58,252 nt of DNA from an uncultured Pelagibacteraceae bacterium (lineage in GTDB: Bacteria > Pseudomonadota > Alphaproteobacteria > Pelagibacterales > Pelagibacteraceae). Below, piece after piece: positions 19,301-28,411 of the stretch (position 1 is its first letter; every line of letters begins with the position of its first letter). The notes under the pieces were generated by a model, which saw only the letters and a list, made by a program, of their open reading frames with translations, did no database searches and was not told the DNA's origin. The DNA lies in assembly GCA_902595885.1 (NCBI GenBank), contig CACJRQ010000006.1, forward strand, positions 1-58,252, given 5' to 3'. The translations under genes and the position numbers were made by a program.

Positions 19301-20086
19301 CTAAAACGCAGCTAAATCATTATTTAACTTATCAGTGATAAGCATTTTCCCAGGACTATGAGTAATACAAAATTCAGGTTTAGAATTTTCTAAAACTGAC
19401 TGTGGAGTTACACCACAAGCCCAAAATACAGGAATTTCATCATTCTTAATAGCTCTTGGAGGATCACCATATTCTGGTTTCATGATATCTTTAATTCCAA
19501 TTTCATCAGGATTACCTAAATGAATAGGTGCACCATGGACAGCTGGAAATCTTGAACTTATCTGAATTGATCTAATTGTATTTTTTGCATTCAAAGGTCT
19601 CATTGAGACAACAAGTTTTCCAGAAAATTGCCCCGCAGGTTCACAATCTATGGAAGTTCTATACATTGGTACAATAGTGTTATTTTCTATGTGTTGAATC
19701 GGTATACCAGCTTCAATTAAAGGTAACTCAAAAGACATAGAACACCCAAGTACAAAAGTTGTTAAGTCATCGTTCCAATATTTTTTAATGTCTAAAGGTT
19801 CATCAATAAGTTTTCCTTTTTTCCACACCCTATATTGAGGAACATCTGTTCTGATATCTATATCACCTAAATCTTTTAATGAAGGATCACCTTTAGTTCC
19901 AAAACCAATTAGTGGACAAGGTTTAGGGTTTTTTTGACAAAAAGATGCAAAATCCATTGCGTACTTGCTTGGTAAAATGCAAAGATTTCCTTGAACGTAT
20001 TTATTTGCAGAACCTGCTGTTTGATTGGTATATTTATTTTCTCTAATAACTTTTCTTGCTTCTTTTGGATCTTGGATATCAAGCAT
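19301..20086 (-). CDS. DUF1445 (YcsI-family) putative hydro-lyase
   Basis: The 261-residue soluble protein matches the DUF1445/YcsI family by '[16 protein letters not shown]' at the N-terminus, '[19 protein letters not shown]', 'VSMRPL' and '[10 protein letters not shown]' at the C-terminus. Members are often annotated as putative hydro-lyases or D-glutamate cyclase-like and frequently sit beside LamB/YcsF and KipI/KipA genes. The same neighbourhood is seen here (pxpA, pxpB, pxpC), which points to 5-oxoproline or D-glutamate chemistry. The exact reaction is not established. It is last in the minus-strand run after pxpA and a TPR gene. Confidence 0.85.
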   Translation of the reverse strand: MLDIQDPKEARKVIRENKYTNQTAGSANKYVQGNLCILPSKYAMDFASFCQKNPKPCPLIGFGTKGDPSLKDLGDIDIRTDVPQYRVWKKGKLIDEPLDIKKYWNDDLTTFVLGCSMSFELPLIEAGIPIQHIENNTIVPMYRTSIDCEPAGQFSGKLVVSMRPLNAKNTIRSIQISSRFPAVHGAPIHLGNPDEIGIKDIMKPEYGDPPRAIKNDEIPVFWACGVTPQSVLENSKPEFCITHSPGKMLITDKLNNDLAAF

Positions 20087-20091
20087 AAAGA

Positions 20092-20577
20092 TTAATATTT
20101 AGATTTTTTTGTACCCTCAATAATTTCTTTTAATTCATTATACTCTTCACAATTACAGCTTTCTAATACTTTTAATCTTTCTTTTGCTAAATCTAATCTA
20201 TTTGTAACAACGTATAATTCACCTAAATATTCGTTAATACCAACATGATTTGGCTCAATTTCTAAACCTAAAAGATAATATTTTTCACCATTTTCAAAAT
20301 CTCCAAGTTTTCTAGTAGTAAAACCAAGATAGTTCAAAGTATCTGCTTGAAGTGGTTTTTTCTTATTTGATTTGATTAACAAAGCTTGAGCTTTTTCATA
20401 TCTTTTATTGGCTTTTTCTATTTTTCCTTTTTTTTCATACTTCTTAGCTGACTTAATTAAAGTAACAGCTTGGCTGTAAGTAGATTTTACTTTGCTAGTA
20501 CTGTCTGATCCTGCAGAGTATGAATTTGTTATTAAAAAAATTAAAAATAGAATTGGATAAAAAGTTTTTTTGATCAT
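20092..20577 (-). CDS. Exported TPR-repeat protein
   Basis: The 161-residue protein has a signal peptide ([21 protein letters not shown], probably cut before AGSD). TPR-like helices follow: '[20 protein letters not shown]', '[20 protein letters not shown]' and '[19 protein letters not shown]'. It overlaps pxpA by four bases (ATGA) and precedes the DUF1445 gene by five bases, so all three are co-transcribed. A periplasmic scaffold sits oddly with cytosolic 5-oxoprolinase subunits. It contains a Cys pair near the C-terminus (ESCNCEEY). Function unknown. Confidence 0.72.
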   Translation of the reverse strand: MIKKTFYPILFLIFLITNSYSAGSDSTSKVKSTYSQAVTLIKSAKKYEKKGKIEKANKRYEKAQALLIKSNKKKPLQADTLNYLGFTTRKLGDFENGEKYYLLGLEIEPNHVGINEYLGELYVVTNRLDLAKERLKVLESCNCEEYNELKEIIEGTKKSKY

Positions 20578-21347
20578 ACAAATTTGTTCATTTGGTTAAG
20601 TGGTTTTAATTGCAGTCCATTTTCTATTAAATTTTCTTTAATTGATTTTGCAGTAGATAATGAACTTTCATTATCTCCATGTATGCACACAGAGTCTATT
20701 TCGCAAGGTATCTGCTTTCCACTGTGACAATTAAGTGACTGATTTTTAACCATACTTAATACGTGTTTTTTTGCTTCTTCTGGATTAGTAATAAGAGCGT
20801 GTGGTTTTTTCCTAGAAACCAAATTACCATCATCCTCATAGTTTCTGTCAGCAAAAATTTCACAAGCTATCCGCATGTTTAGTTTTTTCGCTGCTTCTTC
20901 CATTTTAGATCCAGTAGGAACCAAATAAATTAAATCTTTATTAATTTCATTTATGGCTTTTGCCAAAGTAGTAGCTAAATCTATATCCTCACAAGCCATA
21001 TTGTTTAATGCACCGTGTGGTTTTATGTGAGTAACATTCTCTCCATGATCTTGAGCAATTTTTTGAAGAATTTCATATTGATCAATGATCAATTGCCTTA
21101 CATCATTAGGCGGGAGATTCATTCTTTGTCTTCCAAAATTTTCAGGGTCATTAAATGATGGATGCGCTCCAATACTAACACCATTTTTTTTTGAAATTTG
21201 AACTACTTGATTCATCGACTCATCATCACCTGCATGATAACCACATGCGACATTTGCAGAATTAACTATTTCTAGTAAATCTGGATCATACTTATTTGAA
21301 TGATGTTTTGATTTTTCACCTAAATCGCAATTTATATTAATTTCCAT
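20574..21347 (-). CDS. pxpA: 5-oxoprolinase subunit A (LamB/YcsF family)
   Basis: PxpA with PxpB and PxpC hydrolyses 5-oxo-L-proline to glutamate using ATP, removing this damage product or using it as nutrient. 'ININCDLGE', 'VNSANVACGYHAGD', 'GVSIGAHPSFNDPENFGR', 'HIKPHGALNN', 'EIFADRNYEDDG' and 'CIHGDN' are all diagnostic. I place the start at the ATG at 21347 because the family begins with the conserved MxIxxNxDLGE; an upstream in-frame ATG at 21371 would add eight residues and leave only three bases before divergent pxpB. Length from the chosen start is 257 residues, which is normal. Confidence 0.92.
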   Translation of the reverse strand: MEININCDLGEKSKHHSNKYDPDLLEIVNSANVACGYHAGDDESMNQVVQISKKNGVSIGAHPSFNDPENFGRQRMNLPPNDVRQLIIDQYEILQKIAQDHGENVTHIKPHGALNNMACEDIDLATTLAKAINEINKDLIYLVPTGSKMEEAAKKLNMRIACEIFADRNYEDDGNLVSRKKPHALITNPEEAKKHVLSMVKNQSLNCHSGKQIPCEIDSVCIHGDNESSLSTAKSIKENLIENGLQLKPLNQMNKFV

Positions 21348-21374
21348 AGTCTCTAATGTTAAGTATAACATGAC

Positions 21375-22049
21375 ATGATAAAAAATATATCAAATCTTGG
21401 TGATGCAGCTTTGTACTGTGACTTTGGTAATGAAGTAAATAAATCAATTAATTCACAAGTTATAAAATATTTTAAAACTATTAAAGAAAAAAAATTTGAA
21501 GGCATAAATAATTTAACACCTTCTTATAATAAATTAATTATTTCTTATGATCTAAAAAAAACAAATTTTAAAGAAGTAAAAAATTATGTTGAAAACATAA
21601 ATGCTGAAGACTCAAAAGATATAAATTCAAAAAAATTAGAAATACCTGTTTGTTGTCATGAAAATTTCTCATTAGATATTAAAAGATTAGAAGAAATTTT
21701 AAAATTGAGTAGAGAAAAAATTTTAGAGAATTTTTTAAATAAGGAATATTTTTGTTACATGACAGGGTTTATTGCTGGCATGCCATTTCTTGGTGACTTA
21801 GATGAGAATATGCGAGCGCAACGTTTAGAAACTCCAAGAATAAAAGTTCCCAAGGGTTCTGTTGCTTTAACTGAGCAATTTGCAAACATTTATACATTTG
21901 AAAGTCCAGGTGGATGGAATATTTTAGGAAACACACCTTTAGATGTCTTTGATAGTTCAAAAGAAGACAAACCAAATCTAATTAACCCAGGAGACACAGT
22001 AATTTTTAAGGAAATTACTTTAGATCAGTATAAAAATTATAATGAGTAG
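21375..22049 (+). CDS. pxpB: 5-oxoprolinase subunit B (KipI family)
   Basis: KipI-family half of the PxpBC pair. The 224-residue protein contains the family core 'LEIPVCCHENFSLDIKRLEE', 'YFCYMTGFIAGMPFLGDLDE' and 'VPKGSVALTEQFANIYTFES' followed by 'PGGWNILGNTPL'. It is transcribed divergently from pxpA with a very short shared upstream region, so both sets are probably expressed together. It overlaps pxpC by eight bases. Confidence 0.92.
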   Translation: MIKNISNLGDAALYCDFGNEVNKSINSQVIKYFKTIKEKKFEGINNLTPSYNKLIISYDLKKTNFKEVKNYVENINAEDSKDINSKKLEIPVCCHENFSLDIKRLEEILKLSREKILENFLNKEYFCYMTGFIAGMPFLGDLDENMRAQRLETPRIKVPKGSVALTEQFANIYTFESPGGWNILGNTPLDVFDSSKEDKPNLINPGDTVIFKEITLDQYKNYNE

Positions 22050-22986
22050 CAATTATCTAGATATAATCAGACCTGGAATTAATACTACCTTTCAAGATAA
22101 AGGTAGGGATCATCTTTATCATATTGGCATTCCGTTTAGTGGTGCTATGGATAATAGAAATTATCTTATAGCTAACAAACTTGTTAATAATAATTTAGAC
22201 TCTGCAGTGATAGAGTTTGCATATCAAGGTCCTCATATAAAGTATTCAGGAGAAAAAATTAATTTTGCTGTTACTGGAGATGTAATCTTTTCAATTAAAA
22301 AAAAAGATACTGAAATTGAGGGTAAATGTTACGTAAGCTATCAAATTGAAAATGGGGATGAGGTCAATATCATTTCTACAAATAAATCAGTTTATGGATA
22401 TTTAGCATTAGGTGGAGAGCTCGATTTAAAATTTCAGTGGAATAGTTGTTCTATAAATACGAAAGCAAATATTGGATCCAATGATGGAAAAAAATTAGAT
22501 ATAGGACAAAGAATTAATCTTAAAAAAATAAATTCAAATAAGGATTTAAAAAATACTAATTACATTAATACTAAAATAGAAAACATAAGGGTGATCAAAG
22601 GTACTAATTTTGATTACTTTTCTGAAGAAGGTAAAAAAATATTTTATCAAAAGGAATTCACAGTATCGAAACTTTCAGACAGAATGGGTATGAGGCTTGA
22701 GGGTCCTAAAATAGAAAATATTGTGAATACTAATATTAAATCAGAGGGATTAATCAAAGGTGTTATTCAGGTACCTGCTGATGGTAATCCAATAATAATG
22801 CTCTCAGATCATGGAACTGTTGGCGGCTACCCAAAAATTGGTGCCGTTGTAAGCGCTGATTATGATCGATTGGTACAGATGGCACCAGGATCAAAAATAA
22901 AATTTAAAGAGATTAACTTATCAGATGCAGAGACTCTATTTAAGTTATATGAAATGGAAACTCAAAATTTACTTTCTCAAATTTAA
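22042..22986 (+). CDS. pxpC: 5-oxoprolinase subunit C (KipA family)
   Basis: KipA-family partner of PxpB, 314 residues. 'LDIIRPGINTTFQDKGRDHL' is the standard N-terminus (the biotin-dependent carboxylase-like domain), followed by 'GIPFSGAMDNRNYLIANKLV', 'VSKLSDRMGMRLEGP' and 'GVIQVPADGNPIIMLSDHGT' with 'GGYPKIGAVV'. Together with pxpA and pxpB this makes a complete prokaryotic 5-oxoprolinase. It is coupled to the next gene by TAATG. Confidence 0.93.
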   Translation: MSSNYLDIIRPGINTTFQDKGRDHLYHIGIPFSGAMDNRNYLIANKLVNNNLDSAVIEFAYQGPHIKYSGEKINFAVTGDVIFSIKKKDTEIEGKCYVSYQIENGDEVNIISTNKSVYGYLALGGELDLKFQWNSCSINTKANIGSNDGKKLDIGQRINLKKINSNKDLKNTNYINTKIENIRVIKGTNFDYFSEEGKKIFYQKEFTVSKLSDRMGMRLEGPKIENIVNTNIKSEGLIKGVIQVPADGNPIIMLSDHGTVGGYPKIGAVVSADYDRLVQMAPGSKIKFKEINLSDAETLFKLYEMETQNLLSQI

Positions 22987-23858
22987 TGAATTTTTTATCA
23001 AAGATACCAGGTCCTTTTTTAGTTTTTTTAGGAGCTTGTGCATTAAGTTTTGGAGGTTTAATTGTTAAGTCTTTCGAGGGATCTACACTTTGGCAAATAT
23101 TATTTTGGAGATCACTTTTCTTTATTGGAGTAATTACAATTTTTTTAATATTTACTTACAAAGGAAAAATTTTCAGTGCTCTTTACAAATCTGGAATTCC
23201 AGGATTATTTGGAGGTATAATTTTATCCATTGGATTTGCTAGCTATGTATTTGCTATGTACGAAACAACAGTAGCTAACGCAAACTTCATAATACAAACT
23301 CAAGCTTTGTTTTTAGCAATATTTGGCTATGTATTCTTAAAAGAAAAAATTTCAAAAATTACATTAACTTGCATTATTACAGCAGTAGTTGGTATCATTT
23401 TAATGTTAGGAACTTCACTAACACCAGGTCAAATGACAGGAAATTTAGTTGCATTCATTATGCCAATATCATTTGCGATCTTAATTTTAATTGTTAGAAA
23501 ATATCCTAAAGTTGACATGATACCTTTACAACTCGTTGCTGGAATTTTTGCAACATTAATAGGTTTGTTTATGTCACCAAGTATTATTGTTTCAACAAAC
23601 GATATTTTTTTAGGTTTTATTGCAGGATTTTTTCAAGTTGGACTTGGTTTTATACTTATAACAATTGGAGCAAGATCAACTCCCTCAGCATTTGTTGGAA
23701 TAATTATGTTAACCGAAGCTGTCCTAGGACCCTTGTGGGCATGGATGTTTGCAAATGAAAATCCACCACTAACAGTACTTTTTGGGGGAGCGGTAGTTAT
23801 AACAGCAGTAGTTATACAGTTTTTGTCTCCATTACTTGTCAAAAAGGTCGCTAAATAA
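22986..23858 (+). CDS. EamA/DMT-family transporter (5-oxoproline locus)
   Basis: A 290-residue inner-membrane protein with about ten membrane segments and two EamA repeats. The first repeat ends with 'AIFGYVFLKEKISKITLTCI' and the second has 'STPSAFVGIIMLTEAVLGPL'. Drug/metabolite superfamily members move small metabolites in either direction. Position directly after pxpC with a one-base overlap suggests uptake or release of 5-oxoproline, glutamate or a related compound; that is inference. It is a paralogue of the transporter at 44072. Confidence 0.85.
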   Translation: MNFLSKIPGPFLVFLGACALSFGGLIVKSFEGSTLWQILFWRSLFFIGVITIFLIFTYKGKIFSALYKSGIPGLFGGIILSIGFASYVFAMYETTVANANFIIQTQALFLAIFGYVFLKEKISKITLTCIITAVVGIILMLGTSLTPGQMTGNLVAFIMPISFAILILIVRKYPKVDMIPLQLVAGIFATLIGLFMSPSIIVSTNDIFLGFIAGFFQVGLGFILITIGARSTPSAFVGIIMLTEAVLGPLWAWMFANENPPLTVLFGGAVVITAVVIQFLSPLLVKKVAK

Positions 23859-23898
23859 ATTTCACATAAACATTTTAAATGTGCTATAACTTTATTTA

Positions 23899-24050
23899 CG
23901 GGAGAGACTACTTTTGTAGCGCCGAAGGAGCAACCACCCCGGAAACTCTCAGGCAAAAGGACCGTACATATTAACTCTGGAAAGAGAATTATTCTCGCCG
24001 AAGGAGCAAATCTCTCAGGCACCAAGACAGAGGGGGCAAAGAAGAGTTAA
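23899..24050 (+). promoter_or_regulatory. Tandem glycine riboswitch controlling gcvT
   Basis: Two glycine aptamers lie in series before gcvT. Aptamer 1 spans about 23900-23966, starting GGGAGAGACTAC and containing GCCGAAGGAGCAA at 23921, then CTCTCAGGCAAAAGGACC. Aptamer 2 spans about 23975-24038 with GCCGAAGGAGCAA at 23997 and CTCTCAGGCACCAAGAC. The repeated core is the classic gcvT motif. P1 of aptamer 2 can form from CTCTG (23975-23979) with CAGAG (24028-24032). TTAACTCT (23971-23978) is also perfectly complementary to AGAGTTAA (24043-24050), the ribosome-site region of gcvT. The two pairings share bases, so glycine binding should free the ribosome site: a translational ON switch. Confidence 0.96.
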
Positions 24051-24051
24051 T

Positions 24052-25155
24052 ATGGAAATTAAAAAAACATCTCTAAATAAACTTCATCAAAGTAATAATG
24101 CCAAGTTTGTTGAGTTTGCTGGTTATGAAATGCCTATTCAGTATAGCAAAGGCATTATTGAGGAACATAAATTCACAAGATCGCATTCTGGAATATTTGA
24201 TGTATCTCATATGGGTCAACTATTCATATATGGTGATCAAAGTTTAACAAAAGAATTAGAAGAAATTTTTCCATTAGATTTAAAAAATTTAAAACAAAAT
24301 TGCTCTAAGTATAGTTTTTTAATGAATGAAGATGCTGGAATTTATGATGATTTAATTATTACTAAAATAGAGGAGGGGTATTTAATTATCTTAAATGCTG
24401 CATGCAAAGATAAAGATTTTGAAATTTTATCTAATTTACTAGGTTCAAAATTTAAAATGAATTTAGACAACAATAGATCTTTGATAGCAATTCAAGGACC
24501 TAAGTCGGTTGAAATTTTAAACTCAATTATAAATGGCGTTGATAAATTAAATTTTATGACAGGCAATTGGTTCGATTCTGATAATCAAAAATTATTTGTC
24601 ACAAGATCAGGTTATACAGGGGAGGATGGATTTGAAATTTCAATTTCTAACGATAAAGCTGAAAAATTTGTTGAAAATCTAATAGAAAAGGGAGCACAAC
24701 TTATAGGACTTGGGGCAAGAGATACCTTGAGATTAGAAGCTGGGTTATGTTTATATGGTCACGAATTAGATATTAATAAAACACCAGTTGAGGCAAACCT
24801 TAGATGGGCAATCTCAAAATCTAGATTATCAAATGGAGGTTTTATTGGATCGAAAAAAATTATGAACCAAATGCAGGATGGAGCTAGCCAAATAAGAGTA
24901 GGGATTAAGCCTGAAGGTAGACTGATTGCTAGAGAAAAAACTAAAATATTTGATGATACAGATACACAAATTGGTGAGATAACTAGCGGAACGTTTGGAC
25001 CAAGTGTAAACGGACCTATAGCGATGGGTTATGTTGATAAAAAGTTTTCAAAAGTTGATACTAAAATTTTGCTTGAGGTAAGAGGGAAAAAACATCCAGC
25101 AAATATTTGTGCATTACCATTTTATAAAAAAAATTATGTGAAAGGAGTAAATTAA
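24052..25155 (+). CDS. gcvT: Glycine cleavage system T protein (aminomethyltransferase)
   Basis: GcvT transfers the aminomethyl carbon from lipoyl-GcvH to tetrahydrofolate, releasing ammonia and methylene-THF. The 367-residue protein has '[18 protein letters not shown]' at the N-terminus, '[11 protein letters not shown]', the folate-site '[10 protein letters not shown]' and '[20 protein letters not shown]' followed by '[12 protein letters not shown]'. It is the first gene after the glycine riboswitch and overlaps gcvH by one base. Confidence 0.95.
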   Translation: MEIKKTSLNKLHQSNNAKFVEFAGYEMPIQYSKGIIEEHKFTRSHSGIFDVSHMGQLFIYGDQSLTKELEEIFPLDLKNLKQNCSKYSFLMNEDAGIYDDLIITKIEEGYLIILNAACKDKDFEILSNLLGSKFKMNLDNNRSLIAIQGPKSVEILNSIINGVDKLNFMTGNWFDSDNQKLFVTRSGYTGEDGFEISISNDKAEKFVENLIEKGAQLIGLGARDTLRLEAGLCLYGHELDINKTPVEANLRWAISKSRLSNGGFIGSKKIMNQMQDGASQIRVGIKPEGRLIAREKTKIFDDTDTQIGEITSGTFGPSVNGPIAMGYVDKKFSKVDTKILLEVRGKKHPANICALPFYKKNYVKGVN

Positions 25156-25535
25156 TGAGTGAAGTAAAATTTTCTAAAGAACATGAGTGGATTACTTTAG
25201 AGGGAGATGTAGCCACAGTAGGAATTACAAAACATGCAACAGAAATGCTTGGCGACATAGTTTTTGCAGAACTTCCTGAAAAAGGATCTAATGTTGAAAA
25301 AGATGGTACAGCAGGAGTAGTAGAGTCCACGAAAGCTGCTAGTGATGTTTATACTCCAGTTAGTGGTGAAGTAGTAGATACTAATCAAGCTATTGTCGAT
25401 GATCCGTCTAAAATTAATGAAGATCCAGAGGGTTCAGCATGGTTTTTTAAACTTAAAATGAAAGATCAATCTGAAATGGATAGCCTAATGAACAAAGAAG
25501 AATACGATAAATTTGCAAAGGAGAGTGCTAGCTAA
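25155..25535 (+). CDS. gcvH: Glycine cleavage system H protein
   Basis: Lipoyl carrier that shuttles the aminomethyl group between GcvP and GcvT. The 126-residue protein begins '[20 protein letters not shown]' and has the lipoylation site Lys60 in '[15 protein letters not shown]'. The C-terminal '[15 protein letters not shown]' is typical. A clear AAAGGAG ribosome site lies at 25141-25147. It overlaps gcvT and gcvP by one base each (TAATG). Confidence 0.96.
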   Translation: MSEVKFSKEHEWITLEGDVATVGITKHATEMLGDIVFAELPEKGSNVEKDGTAGVVESTKAASDVYTPVSGEVVDTNQAIVDDPSKINEDPEGSAWFFKLKMKDQSEMDSLMNKEEYDKFAKESAS

Positions 25536-28405
25536 TGTTACATAATTCTCAGAAAGATTTTTTAAAAAGGCACATTGGACCTTCGAATGAGGATCAAAAT
25601 AAAATGCTTAAGGAACTTAATTACAAATCACTAGATGATTTAATCAAAAGTACAGTTCCAGAAAAGATCCAATTGAAAGATGAATTAAATATTGGTGAGT
25701 CTAATTCAGAATATGAAGCATTAAGAAAATTAAAAGCGATTTCGAAAAAAAATCAAATTTACTCTAACTTTATAGGGATGGGTTATTATGGCACTTATAC
25801 GCCATATGTAATTTTAAGAAATATTTTGGAAAATCCAGGTTGGTACACTTCCTATACACCTTATCAACCTGAGGTAGCTCAAGGAAGATTAGAAATGCTG
25901 CTTAATTTCCAACAAATGATAGTTGATTTCACAGGAATGGATATCGCAAATGCATCTTTATTGGATGAAGGAACAGCAGCCGCAGAAGCAATGGGATTAA
26001 GTCATAGATTAAACAAAAAGGACAGTAATTTAGTTTTTGTCTCAGAAAATTGTCACCCACAAACAATCGATGTGATCCAAACAAGAGCAGAACCAATGGG
26101 ATTAAAAGTACTTGTTGGCAATGAAGATAAAGTATTAGATCAATTAAAAGAAGATTTAGTTTGTGGTATATTACAATATCCAGGAACTTTAGGAGATATA
26201 AAAGATCCTAGTGAAGCAATTAGTAAAATTCATAAAAAAAATGGCAAAGCAATATTAGCTTGTGATTTATTAGCACTTGCTAAATTAAAAACACCAAGAG
26301 AACTAGGGGCAGATATTGCTGTAGGAAGTTCTCAAAGATTTGGAATCCCAATGGGTTATGGTGGACCTCATGCAGCCTTCTTTGCAACTAAAGATGAATA
26401 CAAAAGATCTATGCCTGGAAGAATTGTCGGAGTATCTGTTGATAGACATGGAAACAAAGCATATAGATTATCATTACAAACTAGGGAACAACATATAAGA
26501 AGAGATAAGGCTACAAGTAATATTTGTACTGCCCAAGCTTTATTAGCAATTGTTTCAGCAGCATATGCTATTTATCATGGTCCAGAGGGTATCCGAACTA
26601 TTGCTGAGAGAGTTTCACAATTAGCTAAAAACTTTGCAGATAAATTAAAACAATCAGGATATGAAATTTATTCAGATCATTTCTTTGATACAGTTACAAT
26701 TGTTACTAAAGATAAAACAAATCAAATCTATAAAAATGCTTTAGATCAAAAAGTAAATCTCAGAAAAGTAAATTCTGAAATGCTAGCTGTTTCTTTCGAT
26801 GAAAAGAAAAATGTTTATAGAGTAAATCAATTACTAAAAATTTTTAATGCAGCAGAATCAATTAAAAAAGAAGATCCAACAGTAAGTTTACCTAATCTTC
26901 CAAAAAATTTATTAAGATCTTCAAAATATTTAGAGCACCCTGTTTTTAATTCATATCATTCAGAAACTGAGATGCTTAGATATTTAAAAAAATTAGAAGA
27001 TAAAGATATAGCTTTAAATAGAACTATGATTGCACTTGGTTCATGTACTATGAAATTAAATGCTACTGCAGAAATGATACCTATCTCATGGAGAGAATTA
27101 GCAGAGCCTCATCCATTTGTGCCTATTGAGCAGATGGAAGGATATAGAGATTTATTCACTGATCTTAAAAATTGGCTTAGATCAATTACCGGTTTTTCTG
27201 GTGTTTCGCTTCAACCAAATGCAGGCGCTCAAGGGGAATATGCAGGATTAATGGTTATTAGAAAGTATCATTTAGATAGAGGCGAAGAAAACAGGAATAT
27301 ATGTTTAATACCAAGTTCAGCACATGGAACTAATCCTGCTAGTGCACAAATGGTTGGAATGAAAGTAGTCGTTGTTGATTGTGATAAAGAAGGAAATGTT
27401 GATTTTGAAGATTTAAAGAAAAAAGCTGAAATGCATTCTGAAAATCTTGGTGCATTAATGGTCACTTATCCGTCTACTCACGGAGTATTTGAGGAAAAAA
27501 TTACGGATATATGTGAGTTAATTCATAAACATGGTGGTCAAGTTTATATGGATGGTGCTAATTTAAATGCACTAGTTGGTATAGCAAGACCTGGAAATTT
27601 TGGTCCAGATGTTTGCCACATAAACTTACACAAAACATTCTGTATTCCACATGGCGGTGGAGGACCTGGAATGGGACCAATTGCATGTAAAAGACATTTA
27701 CAGGTTTATTTACCTAATCATCCAGTTGTTAAAGACTGTGGACCTGCATCAGGAATAGGAGCAGTTTCAGCAGCACCTTGGGGAAGTTCAAGTATTTTAT
27801 CAATTTCTTGGATGTATATTAAAATGATGGGTTCTGAAGGTTTAAAATTAGCAACGCAAGTTGCAATTTTAAATGCAAATTATATAGCTCATAGACTTAA
27901 AAATTATTTCCCAATTCTTTATAAAGGCTCAAACGGAAATGTCGCTCACGAATGTATTATTGATATTCGATCAATTAAAACTGAAACAGGGATTACTGAA
28001 GAAGATATAGCTAAAAGATTGATCGATTATGGTTTTCATGCACCAACAATGTCATGGCCAGTAGCAGGTACAATGATGATTGAACCAACTGAAAGTGAAA
28101 GTTTGTCTGAACTGGATAGATTTTGTGATACTTTGATTAGTATTAAATCTGAAATAGATATGATCAAGTCAGGAAAATTTGATAAAGTTGATAATCCAAT
28201 TAAAAATGCACCTCATACAGATATTGAATTAGCTTCAGATGAATGGAATCATAAATACTCAAGACAGCAAGCCGCATATCCAGCAAAATTCTTAAAAGCA
28301 AATAAATTTTGGCCTCCAGTAGCAAGAGTTGATAACGTATACGGAGATAAAAATATTTTTTGTACTTGTCCAAGTATGGATGAGTTTAAAGAAGATGCAG
28401 CATAA
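25535..28405 (+). CDS. gcvP: Glycine dehydrogenase (decarboxylating), GcvP
   Basis: PLP enzyme that decarboxylates glycine and loads the aminomethyl group onto GcvH. The 956-residue length is that of the fused homodimeric form, in which the N-terminal half is a degenerate copy. The N-terminal region has 'RHIGPSNEDQNKML' and 'TPYQPEVAQGRLEMLLNFQ'. The PLP lysine is Lys700 in 'NLHKTFCIPHGGGGPGMGP'. 'LGSCTMKLNATAEMIP' and 'PTMSWPVAGTMMIEPTESE' are also diagnostic. With gcvT and gcvH it completes the P, T and H proteins; the L protein is encoded elsewhere. Confidence 0.97.
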   Translation: MLHNSQKDFLKRHIGPSNEDQNKMLKELNYKSLDDLIKSTVPEKIQLKDELNIGESNSEYEALRKLKAISKKNQIYSNFIGMGYYGTYTPYVILRNILENPGWYTSYTPYQPEVAQGRLEMLLNFQQMIVDFTGMDIANASLLDEGTAAAEAMGLSHRLNKKDSNLVFVSENCHPQTIDVIQTRAEPMGLKVLVGNEDKVLDQLKEDLVCGILQYPGTLGDIKDPSEAISKIHKKNGKAILACDLLALAKLKTPRELGADIAVGSSQRFGIPMGYGGPHAAFFATKDEYKRSMPGRIVGVSVDRHGNKAYRLSLQTREQHIRRDKATSNICTAQALLAIVSAAYAIYHGPEGIRTIAERVSQLAKNFADKLKQSGYEIYSDHFFDTVTIVTKDKTNQIYKNALDQKVNLRKVNSEMLAVSFDEKKNVYRVNQLLKIFNAAESIKKEDPTVSLPNLPKNLLRSSKYLEHPVFNSYHSETEMLRYLKKLEDKDIALNRTMIALGSCTMKLNATAEMIPISWRELAEPHPFVPIEQMEGYRDLFTDLKNWLRSITGFSGVSLQPNAGAQGEYAGLMVIRKYHLDRGEENRNICLIPSSAHGTNPASAQMVGMKVVVVDCDKEGNVDFEDLKKKAEMHSENLGALMVTYPSTHGVFEEKITDICELIHKHGGQVYMDGANLNALVGIARPGNFGPDVCHINLHKTFCIPHGGGGPGMGPIACKRHLQVYLPNHPVVKDCGPASGIGAVSAAPWGSSSILSISWMYIKMMGSEGLKLATQVAILNANYIAHRLKNYFPILYKGSNGNVAHECIIDIRSIKTETGITEEDIAKRLIDYGFHAPTMSWPVAGTMMIEPTESESLSELDRFCDTLISIKSEIDMIKSGKFDKVDNPIKNAPHTDIELASDEWNHKYSRQQAAYPAKFLKANKFWPPVARVDNVYGDKNIFCTCPSMDEFKEDAA

Positions 28406-28411
28406 TAATTA

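Noticed and set aside
23633-24025. A 130-residue minus-strand frame across the end of the EamA gene and the gcvT leader
   Set aside because: It runs antisense to a real gene and through the glycine riboswitch; its composition is low-complexity and no family is recognisable.
23899-24050. Riboswitch as a transcriptional terminator switch
   Set aside because: No hairpin with a U run lies between aptamer 2 and the gcvT ATG; pairing with the ribosome-site region is the better explanation.
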